From Isoetes taiwanensis (taxonomy: Eukaryota > Streptophyta > Lycopodiopsida > Isoetales > Isoetaceae), in the NCBI GenBank assembly GCA_021234155.1, contig JAJEKV010000102.1, positions 2,412,456 to 2,476,455 on the forward strand: DNA of 64,000 nt, in the 5' to 3' direction. This document shows, piece after piece, positions 11,076-22,865 of the stretch. Numbering within the stretch: the stretch's first letter is position 1; each line of letters opens with the position of its first letter. Made by a program: the position numbers and the translations under genes. The notes below the pieces were generated by a model, which saw nothing but the letters and a program-made list of their open reading frames with translations, was not told the DNA's origin and did not search any database.

Positions 11076-11708
11076 CATGAATCTTTGAATACATCAATTT
11101 CTTCTGGAGATTTGAACTCCACCAGAGTGTTGCTCACAGTCAGCCGAAAAAGTCTATTGTATACAATAGTATATAACAATGTACATTAGAGTGTCAATGA
11201 AAGAATAGGTTACAAGAATAACCTCTTTGGTTACAATAATACAAACATGTGATTACAAGTAAAGATCTATTGATCTGTCAACCTCGACTTCATTACTACA
11301 AAGAATCGTGCTTCACAACATCAATCATCATTCTCGTGTCCAACATTTCGCAACTAGAAATTGGTACACCCCGCAACAAACATATCAGGCCTCACATTGG
11401 ATGAGTAATACCTTCAAATTCTACGAACTCATCTTGCATTGGGATAGTATGTCCAAGTCTCAGACATTCGCAGCCACAACATGCTTTACAAAGACACATA
11501 TAGCAAGACACATATATGCTTCAGAATGTCTTGGAGGTGTCTTTTGCTTGGAATTCTGCTCTTGCTTTTTCTCTGAGACACTTCCAGCTGCAAAAATTTA
11601 ACAGATTCGGTAACTATATGGGTCAAATTAAAAGAAGACAGCACAAAAAAGGTTGGAAGTTACCTTGTGACTTACATTCACCAAACGATTTGTTCAGATC
11701 ATAACCTG
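11076..11708. other. No gene recognised
   Basis: AT-rich DNA. Frames of 60-97 codons at 11308-11704 lack recognisable domains. Confidence 0.4.
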
Positions 11709-11780
11709 ATGCATCTGCTGATTTTGCAGATTGGTGTGGAGCATGACTTAATGCATCTGCTGATCTGGCAGATTGTTGTC
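11709..11780. repeat. 42-bp tandem duplication
   Basis: ATGCATCTGCTGAT followed by T/C-rich and GCAGATTG blocks, repeated at 11709 and 11751. Confidence 0.75.
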
Positions 11781-11887
11781 CAGTTGGAGCACCTACTGGA
11801 GCTTGACTTGACTTGGCACTTTAGATACACAAAACCGGAGAAGCAAAAGAGACATAAAACAAAACAAGGCCAGGATCTTGTTTTATG

Positions 11888-12130
11888 TCGGGCTTACTCC
11901 CTTTTCGAGTTTCCTGCTTGATATATCTAATTCGCCACCTGAGTGAGCGATGTCATCCTAGGGGGCAAATTAGATACCGCAAACAGAAAACGAAGGAGAC
12001 TAAGCCAGGCTTACTCTCTTTTCGAGTTTCCTGCTTGATGTATCTAATTCGCCACCTAAAATGAGTGAGCAACCTCATCCTAGGGGGCAAATTAGACTCA
12101 TCAAACAGGACAAACGAAAGAGACTAAGCC
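11888..12130. repeat. Tandem duplication, about 120 bp
   Basis: Two copies begin at about 11889 and 12007 with GGCTTACTC(C/T)CTTTTCGAG. Both contain ATCTAATTCGCCACCT and CATCCTAGGGGGCAAATTAG. They diverge mainly by small indels. No ORF is linked to them. Confidence 0.85.
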
Positions 12131-12552
12131 AGGGTGAAAGATTAGGAAGTCCACTAATCCTAATTGGCATCTGTCCCTTACATCAGGCCCTTAGCATGTA
12201 AACTAAGCTACCTATAAGTGCTCACCTGTAAGTGCCTCAGTAGCTTGAAGTTGCTTTTGATCCTCCCTACTCACACCTAAGGCTTGTACCCATGCTGTAG
12301 AAAATTCATGACAACAATTCTCAATGCAACAGTGATTGCAAATCCTGCAAAGAGAATGCAAATTTGTCAATGAGAATACAATTATACTAAGCACTTCAGG
12401 AATTTTGTTATGAAGTACCTCAAGAGGCTGAGCAGACTTACACTGAATCACTTCTCATCTTGCCTTACACTGAATCACTTCTGATCTTGTAGAGTTGATC
12501 CATTCTCCCAGTGTCCTGTTGAATTCAACTGGAAAGTAATCCAAGGTTAGTA
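12131..12552. other. No gene recognised
   Basis: AT-rich spacer. A minus-strand frame of 79 codons (12212-12451) has no known domain. A short duplication of CTTACACTGAATCACTTCT occurs at about 12440 and 12463. Confidence 0.4.
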
Positions 12553-13385
12553 CCACATACTTCCCTTTTTTCTCGTGCCCTTTTCCCCTTCCTCTTTTTC
12601 AATTCCTTGCTCCTCACCCTTCTCCTGTTCCCCTTTTCCCCTTCCCCTTTCCTCCTTTTTTGACCATTTCCCTCTTTTCCTTTTCTCAGCCTTTTTCCTT
12701 TTCCCTTTACCTAATGGACTTTTTCCTTTCCGTTTTCCTCTTTTTTCCCACCCTTTCCCTCTTCTCCCTTTCCTTTTTCCATGTCTATTTTTCACTTTCT
12801 TTTTTTCCTTAATTCACAATTTTCCTCTTCCTTTTTTTTCTCATGCCCTTTCCCCCTTCCCTTTTCTCATTTCCCTCTTCCCTTTTTTCTAATGCCCTTT
12901 TTCTGGGTTTTATTTCCTCATTTGCCCCTCCATTTTTCTTTCTTCTTTCACTCTCCCTTTTTCCCTTCCCTTCTCCCCATCCTTTTCTTGTTCCCTCTTT
13001 TCCTTGACTTTTTTCTCATTTTCTCAACCTTTCACTCTTTTCCTTTTCTCGGTGCCCTTTTTCCCTTTCCTTTTTCTCTTTCTTTTCCCTTTGCATGCTG
13101 TTTTTTCCTTCTCTTTTCTTCTTTCCACACACTTTCCCCTTTTCCTCATGCTTATTTTCCCATTCTTCACCCTTTTTCCCACTCTTTCCCTTTTTCCTAT
13201 GACATTTTCCCTTTCTTTTACCCATTTTCCCCTTTTTCTCAATGCCCTTTTCTCGTGTTCCTTCCCCCTCCCTTTTGATTTTTCTTTCCCTTTCCCTTTT
13301 CCCATACATTTTTATCTTCTCTTATCCCCACCCTTTTCCCTTTCTCACTTTCCTTTTTCCCCCCTTTTTCTTTACCCTTTCCCCA
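12553..13385. repeat. Long pyrimidine-rich (polypyrimidine/polypurine) tract
   Basis: About 830 bp on the plus strand is almost only T and C, in irregular runs such as CCCTTTTCC and TTTTCCCTTTCC. It contains occasional ATG triplets that create open frames rich in Phe, Pro, Leu and Ser on one strand and Lys, Arg, Glu and Gly on the other. Those frames are compositional and I do not call them genes. Such tracts can form triplex (H-DNA) structures. Confidence 0.9.
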
Positions 13386-13789
13386 TAAGAGATCAAAACA
13401 TGACCAATCACAGTGGTAAGAAGTTGTGGAAATCTCGGCTTTTGGATGCACCTAGATGATCTCAGCCATTCAAATTAGGGCTTGATCCAATCCAAGACTT
13501 ACGGTATAACATTATAATATAAGATTAGTTTGACCTAATTAGGCTTTGAAATGGTTTGAAAAATATGTAAATGACATTTCCATTTTCATTTGGTATCCTA
13601 CTCAACTCAATTGATATTACTTTGCCCTAAATTTCCGCCGCCTTTATTTTCTATGGCCTCTGGCGTGCCTTTTTGCTTATATTTATATTTTTAAATAATC
13701 ACAAAAGTGAATTGTATTTATATTTTTAAATAATCACAAAAGACTCGTTAAGAGGAGTATCCACCCTTTTAGCCTAGAGCTAATCTCTG
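13386..13789. other. No gene recognised
   Basis: AT-rich. A 40-bp direct repeat (TTATATTTTTAAATAATCAC) occurs at about 13679 and 13717. Confidence 0.5.
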
Positions 13790-14493
13790 TCGGATTCAGT
13801 GGAGTAGTCATCCGAGTACGTAGTTTGATGACACCTCGAACCCTCAGCCGCACGGTTGCGATTGGATGGCTCTCCACCAATGTTTGCAGATCCCTCGCCG
13901 ACCCCGCGCCCCATGTCCTGCTCTAGACCTTCATTCATATCCGCCACTGCTTCCTATAAAAACCAAAAGAATATGGCGTTAATGTAGTTCATAGAATTAT
14001 AATAATTTTCTACAACGCACCCCCGCATTCCCGCGAAGTGGGACAGTTCCCTCGTCGTATAACTGTTGATACAGATAAATAGCTCCACGTTCCGTGGCTA
14101 CTTGTACGTGCTGCTTGTTAGGGGGAAACCCGTATAGATGTTCCTATGACAATATAACGAGTATTAGCTAGTGACATTTAAAGTTCTTATTAAAATTAAT
14201 GTGAACTAATATAGCTCTTACGAATCTATAGTGAAACCCTTTCCGACCGCCGGAGCCCAAATGAGACGGCTTTCGCTCACTTTTAGTTGCTTTGTCGGTC
14301 CGAGCTCTATGTTTGTTTTCTGGATCCTTTGCACGTTCGAATGCAATCTGATTGCAAGGCACACATAAAGTGAACGAATGACAAAAAAAATAAGAAATAC
14401 CTTGATATCTTCCTTGTGGAGATTAAGTGGTTTAGGGACTTTTGACCAATCGCCTCCTTCTTTTTCGCAAGCCTGCTTCAGTTCCTTGACCAC
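13790..14493 (-). pseudogene. En/Spm (CACTA) Ptta-type transposase fragment
   Basis: The minus-strand translation shows a frame from ATG 14493 with KEGGDWSKVPKPLNLHKEDI. A second exon-like block holds ERAKDPENKHRARTDKATKS followed by HLGSGGRKGF, the 'NR.K....HxxGSKxF' arrangement of plant Ptta/En/Spm (Transposase_24) proteins. A block near 14010-14140 reads EHLYGFPPNKQHVQVATERG and continues to LYDEGTVPLR. It ends in an acidic Ser-rich part near 13800. Possible introns lie between blocks. The gypsy element begins immediately to the right. In CACTA elements this gene lies downstream of Tnp2, so it may belong to the CACTA element at 24.5-34.5 kb, separated by the gypsy insertion; that is inference. 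Confidence 0.5.
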
Positions 14494-14511
14494 TCTTTGC
14501 CTTTGACATAA

Positions 14512-15174
14512 ATCGATAGATCAACGCAATATCAAAATACCACTCGAGCTCAACAAAGACAAGAAGCACCTTCCACGTCTCAACCTCCACGCTCTCAGAC
14601 ATATCCAAATATAGCTGCTGAGGTTGACCTCCTCAAAGAAGTTGCGGCTTCCTTACCACGCACTCCAGCACCTGTGGATCCAGCGGATCCTTTTTCTCAT
14701 GTGCCTCTGGAACTCCAAGAGGAGCTAGCCAAAATCAAAATTCCTTTAAGTTTGGCTACAATTTTGAAACTCTGTCCAACTCTCAAGGACCAGTTACCAC
14801 TCCCGACTGTTTTGGTTGGGGCTGTTGCTACCTCTACACCCACGGTCCATGCCACGGTGGGTAATCAGCAAGTCAACCATGTTCAAATTGACGGAGGTAG
14901 CACAGTAAATCTCATCACGGATAAACTCCGCAAACAAATGGGCATCAACCAACTCTATCGTGCCCCATATGACATCAAATTGGCTAATGGCCATATCACG
15001 AGACCTCAAGGCGTCACGCCTCTTCTTCACATCAACATTGGTGATCTCCGATTCCCCTTGGAATTTAGTGTTTGGAAAGCTGGAGAAGATCCAGGTGATT
15101 ATGAAATGTTGGTCGTGAGACCTTTTCTCCGCCGAGCCAAGAGTATTCATTCATTGGGCCCGCGGATCGCTTAG
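14512..15174 (+). pseudogene. Gypsy gag C-terminus and aspartic protease
   Basis: The frame is open from about 14512 through ATG 14674 to TAG 15174. The upstream part is Pro/Ser/Gln-rich, as in gag linkers. The retroviral-type protease region follows: VQIDGGSTVNLI carries the D-(G/S)-G active-site loop (usually DSGS or DTGA; here DGGS). After it come LANGHITRPQGVTPLLHINI and a DYEMLVVRPFLRR stretch that corresponds to the usual 'ILGRPFL' flap end with ILG changed to LVV. After the stop, RT is reached through about 320 bp of broken sequence. Confidence 0.75.
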
Positions 15175-15496
15175 TTATCACGGATGGGTCACCTCAATGC
15201 CACTATGGACACGAAACCGGTAAAATCATTTCGATTAGACAATGCTGAACCCTCTCTCGCATTAATCGATTACGAGGGCGCCCGAATATCTATCAAGTTC
15301 AGGCTCCACCAGGTAGCGCTGCCTCTGTCATCCCTACCCCGGTATCTTTGATCCTTGAGGAGAAATGACTCTTGATCGGGACCCGCCGGGGTGCTTTGCT
15401 TGACCCTTACCCGCTCCTTGCAATCGAATCCAACGTGTTGATCACTTTTCGAAAATTTGAACCTCCCCGCAGCTCACATTCGATGTACTGTGTGTC

Positions 15497-16378
15497 ATGA
15501 AGCAACCTCGCTTGATGAAACTTCGGCAACCTCTCTTTTTCACCACGCAGAGTGCCACGCATCCTGTTATGCTTCAACCTCCTGCTCATATTGTCCAGGA
15601 CACGGAAGTTATCCCCCATATTCAAACTCCTGAAGTCGAGATTGTGGACGTGGGCAACAATCAGCCTGTCCGCATTGCTGCAAATCTTCCGACACCCTAT
15701 CGTAACAGGGCCGTCAAGCTCTTCAAAAAGTTCAAACACATTTTCGCCTGGAGCTACAGAGATCTTCGGGGAATCAACAAAACCTTGGGGGAACTCACCA
15801 TTCCTACCAAGTCTGATGCACGTCCCGTATAGCAACGACAGTACAGGCTCAACCCCAATTACCGTGATCGCGTCAAGGCGGAAATTGACAAACTCCTTGC
15901 TGCAGGTTTGATCTATGAGGTCAAACATTCTGAATGGGTGAGCCCCATCGTCATTGCACTCAAACACAATGGTAAGATCCGTGTTTGCGTGGACTACCGA
16001 AAACTCAATCAGGCCACGGAGCGTGATCATTTTCCACTTCCCTTCACAAACCAGGTTCTGGAAGAGGTTGCGGGACATGAGATGTACTCCTTCATGGATG
16101 GTTTTTCTGGCTACAATCAGATCTCAATCAAAGAATCTGATCAACTCAAGACTACTTTCACCACCCCGTGGGGCACTTTTGCCTACAAGGTGGTTCCTTT
16201 TGGATTATCAAACTCTCCATCCACGTTTCAACGTATCATGCTCTCAGTTTTTCATGATTTTATGAAGGACAATCCCTTCTTACAAATTTTTCAAGATGAC
16301 TTCTCTGCCTACAGTTCCATGGCTGACCATTTGGATAAATTGAACTCGTCTTTCGAAAATGTGATGAGTCCGCATTAG
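15497..16378 (+). pseudogene. Gypsy reverse transcriptase
   Basis: One frame runs from 15497 to TAG 16378, interrupted only by a single in-frame TAG at 15830-15832. It contains the connection FAWSYRDLRGI, then SEWVSPIVIALKHNGKIRVC, VDYRKLNQAT, FSGYNQI, FGLSNSPSTFQR and the catalytic box FQDD (normally YxDD). These are RT motifs 1-5 in order. The C-terminal thumb is in another frame. Suppressing one stop would open about 290 codons, so decay is fairly recent. Confidence 0.9.
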
Positions 16379-17130
16379 TCTCAATCCCAGAAATGCACCT
16401 TTTGCGCCACTTCGGTGTTACGTTAGGACACGTTGTCGACCAAGGTGTATCACCACGGATCCTGCCAAAATCAGTTGTGTGCTCAAGGCTCAAGCACCGG
16501 CCAATATCAAGGAGACACGCTCTTTCTTGGGTAAAGTCAATTATTACTCCACCTTCATTCCTGGACTGGCAGCCATTGCAGATCCCATCCATAAACTCAC
16601 GGGTGATGAATCCACCTGGGCTTGGAATTCCCAGCGGATCTTTGCTTCCAACAGCTTGAAGCTTTTGCTCACTTTCGGTTCTCGGTTCTTGTTCCTCCTC
16701 AATGGGACAAGCCCTTTCATGTTCATGTCGATGTCTCGGCGTTTGCTATTGGAGCTGTTCTTTCTCAAGAATATGATGCGACACCGACAAACCAAACCCG
16801 TCGCTGCTTAGCCGGAAACTCGATTCTGGCGGCGCAACTACTCGCCCACAGGCGAAAGCCTTGGGTTTAATTTTACCTAACTCCAACGCTTAAAGTCACT
16901 ATCTTTTGGGCGGTCGGATCAAATTCTTTGTTGACCACCGTGCACTTCTTTATTTGATCAACAAATCCACGCCCACGGGCGCATTGCTCGTTGGGTCCTC
17001 CTTCCGCAAGAATTTGCCCCTTTTGAAATTGTTCACAAAGCGGGGCAAATCTCATGTTGTCCCGGATTATCTTTCACGCATCCACACAGATGATCCCTCC
17101 ACCGAGTCTCCGACGCCTTTCCTGACGCTC
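16379..17130 (+). pseudogene. Gypsy RT thumb and RNase H
   Basis: Pieces in different frames give the thumb (ETRSFLGKVNYYSTFIPGLA), then FHVHVDVSAFAIGAVLSQ (normally DASxxAxGAVLxQ, so the first catalytic Asp is kept), FFVDHRALLYLINKS and VVPDYLSRIHTDDP. At least three frameshifts separate them. Confidence 0.8.
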
Positions 17131-17309
17131 AACTCTTTCTGGTCACGGCAACACCACATTGGTTCCACGACTTTCAGCAGTATCTCCTCACAGGCACTCT
17201 TCCACCGGAGGGCCGCCACGCTCTCTCCAAAAGCGACAATCCCGTCCGACATCAATTTCTCCGCGAGGTCCGTGACTACACCATGGTTGCGGGCCATCTT
17301 TACAAAAGG

Positions 17310-18420
17310 GTAAGGATACCATCCTTCGACGCTGTGTTCTCCCTCATGAAGTCCCCGATATTGTTCGAGAAGGCCATGAAGGGCTCGGTGGTGGTCATTT
17401 TCATGGTGACACCATGGCACGCAAAATTCTTCTTACTGGTTATTTTTGGCCCACGCTATTCAAAGACGCTCACGCCCACGCCCGCACGTGTGATGCTTGT
17501 CAGCGTGTGGGACGGCCCACGGCCCGTGACGCTCTTCCCTTGACGCCGGTCGCCACGCCACTTCCCTTCAACAAATGGCGAATGGATTTTGTGGGACCCA
17601 TAGATCCTCTGGCGGCACACCCGCGCCCCGCCCGCATTCGTCGGTTCTCACTGACTACGCTACCAAATGGGCAGAAGCTTGCGCACTTCCAGACAACACT
17701 GCGGCAAGCACAATTTCATTAATCATACCATTAAGGAGCTGACGGATTATCTCCTGATACAACATCACAAGAGCACACCTTACTATCCTCAAGGCAATGG
17801 TTTGGCAGAAAGCACCAACAAAACTCTGGTCACAATTCTTAAGAAAATTTGTGACGCTTCTCGCGACCGACCGCAAACAAAGCTTCCCTACCGTTCTTTG
17901 GGCTTACAATACTTGTTTCAAAATAGCTACAGGTCACACTCCTTTCAAATTGGTTTATGGTCAAGAAGCTCTCATGCCGTTTGAATACATCCTTCCAACT
18001 CTCCGTTTTCAACTAGCTACTGCCCATAATCCGCCTGCTGCACTCAAAGAAAGGGTTTACCAATTGGAACAATTGGATGAACTTAGAAGGGATGCTTATT
18101 CGTGTTCTTCATGGACAACAATTGCAAAAATCTTTACATGATAAACGTCTGAAGACAAAAACATTCAAAGAAGGAGATTTGGTTCTTCTTTATGATTCTC
18201 GGTACAAAAATTTTCCGGGTAAGCTAAAGTTTCGATGGCCCTTATCAAATTGTTCAAGTGGTGCAACCCAAATAAGGGCTTTCAAATTGTGGTGAAGTTA
18301 GATGGAACTCCATTACCTACACTGGTTAATGGCTTTCGCCTCAAAACATTTCATACCACAGAAAGTGAAAATCAACAAACGGATGCTGTTCCACACTCAA
18401 ACACAACAGATAATGACTAA
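17310..18420 (+). pseudogene. Gypsy integrase
   Basis: The N-terminal HHCC zinc finger is visible: HEGLGGGHFHG near 17376, then CDACQRVGR near 17490. Next comes the catalytic core with the first Asp in KWRMDFVGPIDP. The segment with the second Asp is lost in a deletion and frameshift near 17640-17700. The third acidic residue is in QGNGLAESTNKTL. The C-terminal part includes FKLVYGQEALMP and KEGDLVLLYDSRYKNFPGKL and ends FHTTESENQQTD...D before a TAA at 18418-18420. No chromodomain is seen. Confidence 0.85.
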
Positions 18421-19436
18421 ACCAGCGGCATATTTATATTATAGGTGAAATTTTTACAAAATGTGGGCACAGCCCCGCTATTTCCGCTATGGGCACTGCC
18501 CTATATACAAAAACGGGCTCAAAGCCCTATCTACTACGTCCTAAGGAGAACACCCTCTACTCCGGGTTCGGAGCAGAGGTATCACGCAGATGTGGTACCG
18601 TTATTGTTTCGGGGTCCCAGCGCAGGTGCAGAATCACCTCCATCCCGTTGGTGTGGGGATCGGCATGCTCAGCCATGCCGGCACACCACCCGTCCATAGC
18701 AATGCCACGATTGTGGCACCGCCAGGGTCGAGACGATCCATTTTGCACGTAATCCACTCTGGCGGTTGGGCCGGCATAGTGCATTTGTCATGCAAACCAG
18801 CGGCGAACATACCGGCGCCATCGGATGTCTTAAGCTTCACTCCCGGTTAAATCTTATATAGCCAACCGAGGAACTCCCTGTCGACGTGGACCAATCAAAA
18901 ATTCGCCAACGTGGTTGCAATGCAAGGTTGTTTCTAAATGGAGAATCTCTTCTCCCGCCGCATATCTAGCCATGGTACCTTCTGACACATTCGTTTTAAT
19001 GATATACCACTTCGAGTTGCCAGCCTTAAATGCCATTCCTTCTTTTTATACCCGTCGAACATTAATGTGTGTCCTTTGGCCACCTGTCACATCCGATCAT
19101 TCTCTCACGTCTCATCTCCACCGTTCATTGCTTCTCCCTTTGTTGTTCGGGGACTTAGCCAAATTTTTGCCTTTCAAACCCCTCCTTGGCATCTTTCGAC
19201 ACCTGGCACCATCAATGGTTACAGTTTCGCCCTCATCATAACCCTTCGCCTCCATTTGCGTGCCCTAAACCTTTTCGTCTCTGGCGCCGTCCTTCGGGTC
19301 TCCCTACGTTCTCCGGCTCTCGCCTTTGCATCACCGCTTCTTTTAGGAAGCTCTTTGCCATGGTCGCACCAAAATTTCCTACACTTCAAACTCTTTCCTC
19401 ACGCGGGAACCGGCTCTGTTTGAGTCAATATCTTTC
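18421..19436. other. Gypsy spacer between pol and extra ORFs
   Basis: About 1 kb with no convincing protein. It holds several short overlapping frames and an imperfect repeat of GGGCTCAAAGCCC-like and GGCACAGCCCC-like blocks near 18460-18530. Confidence 0.4.
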
Positions 19437-19898
19437 TTGACGCCCACTTTCCGTGAAGCCCTTGTTGGCCCGAATCGTGAAGTCGCAGAACGCCAGAAGC
19501 TTTACGAATTCTCACAAATGGAACTTCCGGCTCCAAATCCCGACCAGTTGAAGCAGTTCCTCGCTCATATCGTCAACAGCCCGCATGGCTACACTACTGT
19601 GGTCGATGGCACCACCATTTCGCTGACTCAGCACCTGATTTCTGAGGTATTCCATATTCCTTTGCAAACTCCTTGCTTATCTTGGTCTGCCATACAGGAT
19701 CTCGATGTCACTGAGTTTGGTGCTCCTGCTTATCACGCAAATGTGCATCGCCTGACAAATATTGACAAGCCCCATGAAACTTTTGTTAAGTTTCTGTGGC
19801 GCAAGTTCCTTGGGTATTCTATCAAGAACACCCATATCAATAAGCCTTTCTATAATATGGTGATCACTGCTACTCGCTCCAACCGCCACATTGATTGA
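19437..19898 (+). CDS. Extra gypsy ORF downstream of integrase (unknown function)
   Basis: ATG 19437 to TGA 19896-19898, 153 residues. Helical N-terminus (REVAERQKLYEFSQMELPAP), then HGYTTVVDGTTISLTQHLIS and EVFHIPLQTPCLSW, then KFLWRKFLGYSIKNTHINK. The layout, a short 'yEF' helix, a V-D/R-G-(T/K)-x-V/I-S/F strand, a 'Is.vfhIP' turn and a basic end, is reminiscent of the 'putative plant transposon protein' domain found beside plant retroelement ORFs. I call this only a resemblance. The frame appears to continue in another phase to about 20030. It lies on the same strand as pol. Confidence 0.5.
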   Translation: MTPTFREALVGPNREVAERQKLYEFSQMELPAPNPDQLKQFLAHIVNSPHGYTTVVDGTTISLTQHLISEVFHIPLQTPCLSWSAIQDLDVTEFGAPAYHANVHRLTNIDKPHETFVKFLWRKFLGYSIKNTHINKPFYNMVITATRSNRHID

Positions 19899-20248
19899 CC
19901 CCAATTGTTGTTCTACCGTCTTCTCCAAGAAGTTGACCGTCTTCGGGCTGCCACTTCTATCTGTGAAGTTTCCGTGGGAGGCCATCTTCAAGCTCTCATC
20001 TGTCATTACTTTCCTCCCTCACCTCCTCATTCTCATGCTTCCACTCAACAGTCCTTTCATTCCCTTCCTCAAAATCAACCAGTTGGCACTTCACGCCCTT
20101 CTTCTTCGTCATGTCCAAAGATAACACCACGCATGTCACTTGTCTCCTCTTCCTCTACGTAAACGAGGCCCTCCAGTTCTCATCATGTCTCACAAACGTC
20201 ACAAACACGGCAGAATAAAGCCCCTCCTCCTCCCGCCCTCGCCGGCTT

Positions 20249-20911
20249 TTGTATCAATATCGCCAGATGCTCAAGCCGCCGCTCTCAAGTTACAAAGAAT
20301 CCCGTGAAGCTCTCATGAATGGGGTTCAAACGGCCCTGAGGCCTCGGGGCGCGGTTCGGCCCGAGACCTTCAAGCTGCTACCACGCAAGTTCATACTCAC
20401 GGAGACCCAAACTTCAAGCCAAGCACGAGGTTTTTTACGTGCCCGCGAGGATCTTAAAAGTCTGCCCAAAATCAGAATCGCCTCGCTGTCGACGGAGGCT
20501 CACTTGCGCACCACCATTCGGGAATTATTGGAGCAGGTCAAGGCAAACGAGACTCTCTTGGTTAACAAGGACAAAGACATTGCCAAGCTGGGCACGTTGT
20601 ATACAGAGCTCTCTAGGCATTACAACACTCAAGCCCAAGACCTTACAGCGCGTGACGCTCAAATTGCTTCTTTGGAAGCTCAACTTTCCACGCAGACCTC
20701 TCGACCACATCTCTCCAAGATGCTTTACGGAGGCTCGAAACGTAAAGTTCTTGATGACGCCGAGATTGCCATACTTCCGACTCAATGCTCACGGGCAATC
20801 CTCCTCACATGTCACGACTTCTCGAACGGGTCCGCGACCCGGTCCACGCCTACGTTAGAAAAGGACAACCGGATCCATGACCTCGAACAACGCATACAAA
20901 GAAGCTATTGA
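20249..20911 (+). CDS. Extra gypsy ORF with coiled coil (unknown function)
   Basis: ATG 20249 to TGA 20909-20911, 220 residues. Residues about 80-150 form a clear heptad-rich coiled coil (LEQVKANETLLVNKDKDIAK and DAQIASLEAQLSTQ). A second short helix (KDNRIHDLEQRIQRS) closes the protein. No enzymatic motif. Coding-like DNA continues past the stop (a DYVVARRHLFLLKWHG-like stretch near 21000), so the original protein was probably longer and is broken. It might be a structural (gag- or env-position) protein; inference only. Confidence 0.5.
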   Translation: MYQYRQMLKPPLSSYKESREALMNGVQTALRPRGAVRPETFKLLPRKFILTETQTSSQARGFLRAREDLKSLPKIRIASLSTEAHLRTTIRELLEQVKANETLLVNKDKDIAKLGTLYTELSRHYNTQAQDLTARDAQIASLEAQLSTQTSRPHLSKMLYGGSKRKVLDDAEIAILPTQCSRAILLTCHDFSNGSATRSTPTLEKDNRIHDLEQRIQRSY

Positions 20912-22338
20912 CCTGGCGATGAGGCTCGAACCAAACTTGACGGCTATGTGACCATTGCCCTCAACCTGCCTGTTGACTTCCCAATTCCTTCCAGTTATCT
21001 GGATTATGTGGTTGCCCGACGCCACCTCTTTCTTCTAAAGTGGCATGGGGCTGATAGTCCCGTTGATGTTCCCCACTAGACCGCATTTTCTTCGATCCGG
21101 CGGACCTCTCTCGGTGAAGACAAAGGTTTATTCTCAGCCCCTTTTAGTCTTTGATCTCATTCACTTTGGAAGATCCTGATATGATCACCTTCGAGTTGTT
21201 CAAACAATGGCGACGCGTTTTCATGATTTCTATCCGGGTGATACACGTGACAAATTTCGAGATGGGCCACATCGGAACTTTCGGGTGATCCCACACTTCA
21301 ATGGTTGCTTTTGATAACAACTCCTATCTGCCTGATCATGATCGGACACATGCTCTTCATCAAGAATACATGCCCGAGCTTGCTCATCATTTGCCTCTCT
21401 CGCAAGTCAAGCGCCGAATATAAGGAAGTATCCGGGACATCCCGAGGATCTTCCCTTTGCACAACTTTATATGCAAAGACTGAGGTTACAATCAATCTGC
21501 GTGCTCTCCCCGGATAGCAAGACAAATCCCCACGGGTTGGGATAGCCCTCCCCACAACTCTCACTCCCCTCGCTTGGGAACATTGGTGCAAAGTTTTGAT
21601 CCGGACCTTGTCCGCGAATTGTGGTGCGGTGCTCAGCAGCCACGCCCACCCGCATGGTCCCTCTCCTATGCTTCTCCTCGGGTGTCCCTCCACCCGGGTT
21701 CCTCACTTCGATTGGCCTCCCCTTTTGGACCAAGGTCATGGATGGCCATCTTTGGATGGACTCTGCGCCTCAGATCTCGGCCGGATCTCCGGTGAGATCC
21801 CCGCTTTGTCTGACGCCCAATTGGGAGGATGGTGCCACCCTTGATAACACTACCAATTGATCTATATTCCCAATGAGCGGGTTGGCAAACGGCCGATGCT
21901 CTTCATGGTCTTGATACCTTCTTGCACGCCGCCACCTCACCGGATCCTTCAAGACAATCACAAGCGTGTTTCGTGGCCGCTCAAATGCATCCCGGTCAGC
22001 TCTTTTAAATCGGCAAATCCCCATCTTTCACCGCAATCCAATGCCGCTGTCGGTGCCTTCCGGTCCTCCGCCTGCCTACTCATGGAGTGCCGCTTTGTTT
22101 CTTCTGAAGCCCATGCCGCCTTTGAAGACATGGTGTGCGCCTCATTTTCTCATTGACGCCGATCCCGCCCTTGGGCTCAACACTCCCCGCCTTCTTCAAA
22201 TACGCTTAGGATCTCATTGGCACGCACCATAATGGTGCCCCTCCTCACTCCCCGTGAGGATCACTTTCGACCGATGGCTTCCCACCCTCGTAAACACTTC
22301 CTCCTTTCTTCACTCACAGTGTCGTTTGGTGGTGGGAG
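20912..22338. other. Gypsy 3' interior, degenerate
   Basis: Only overlapping short frames up to 147 codons, with no recognisable domain. A purine-rich stretch (GGTGGTGGGAG, 22328-22338) directly precedes the 3' LTR and is a fitting polypurine tract. Confidence 0.5.
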
Positions 22339-22865
22339 TGTTAGTCCCGCCTCCCGTGCATGTGACTATTTATGCATACTGAAGGACCAAGTCAAGTCCA
22401 AGGATCCACAGGCGAGCACGTCCGTCGTCCAAGGCCCAGCCAGCGACCAAGCAAATAAAGCCTGGTTCTGCTACCAAGAGGCGCCAAGGGGACAAGTGAT
22501 GACCTGGCCACCGCCTGCGTCAAGTGGTTCTATCAAGAGGCACCGCCAACATTCCTCAAGAATCAGGCCTCCTTCCGTGAGTCGGCACCGGATCGGTCCA
22601 GTGTGTCTATATTGGGCCAGAGGCCATTGTACTATATATATGAGTAGAGCTAGCATATGAGTTTTAGATGAGTTTGGAGTCTTGTCTCTTTTCAGTCTTC
22701 TCTCGATTGCGAGAGCTCATGTATGTTCATCATTGATATCAAGGAAGCTTATCATTTTCCTCTCATTGTTCTCTCTTGTTCTGTTTTCTTCTTCTTGTTC
22801 TCTTCTTGCAAATCCCGCGTGACATAGTCCCCCGGATTCTCCTGTTAGATCCACGGGTCCTCACA
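22339..22865 (+). repeat. Probable 3' LTR of the gypsy element
   Basis: Starts TGTTAG right after the purine tract and ends TCCTCACA at 22865. It carries a TATA-like ACTATATATATGAG near 22630, followed by T/C-rich DNA (22680-22800) typical of an R/U5 region. No second LTR copy exists in the window, so both boundaries are inferred from TG...CA and the polypurine tract. Confidence 0.55.

Larger units (their letters stand above)
14512..22865 (+). mobile_element. Ty3/gypsy LTR retrotransposon, 5'-truncated and frameshifted
   Basis: Domain order protease, reverse transcriptase, RNase H, integrase defines Ty3/gypsy. No 5' LTR or complete gag is present. The left boundary abuts an En/Spm fragment at about 14510. 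Integrase ends at 18420, but the element continues with an extra region carrying two more plus-strand ORFs (19437-20911) before a purine-rich tract and a 3' LTR that starts TG at 22339 and ends CA at 22865. Multiple frameshifts and stops make it non-autonomous. Confidence 0.85.

Noticed and set aside
12575-13459. Long overlapping ORFs on both strands (Phe/Pro-rich and Lys/Glu-rich)
   Set aside because: They are products of the pyrimidine tract composition, with open frames in several phases at once.
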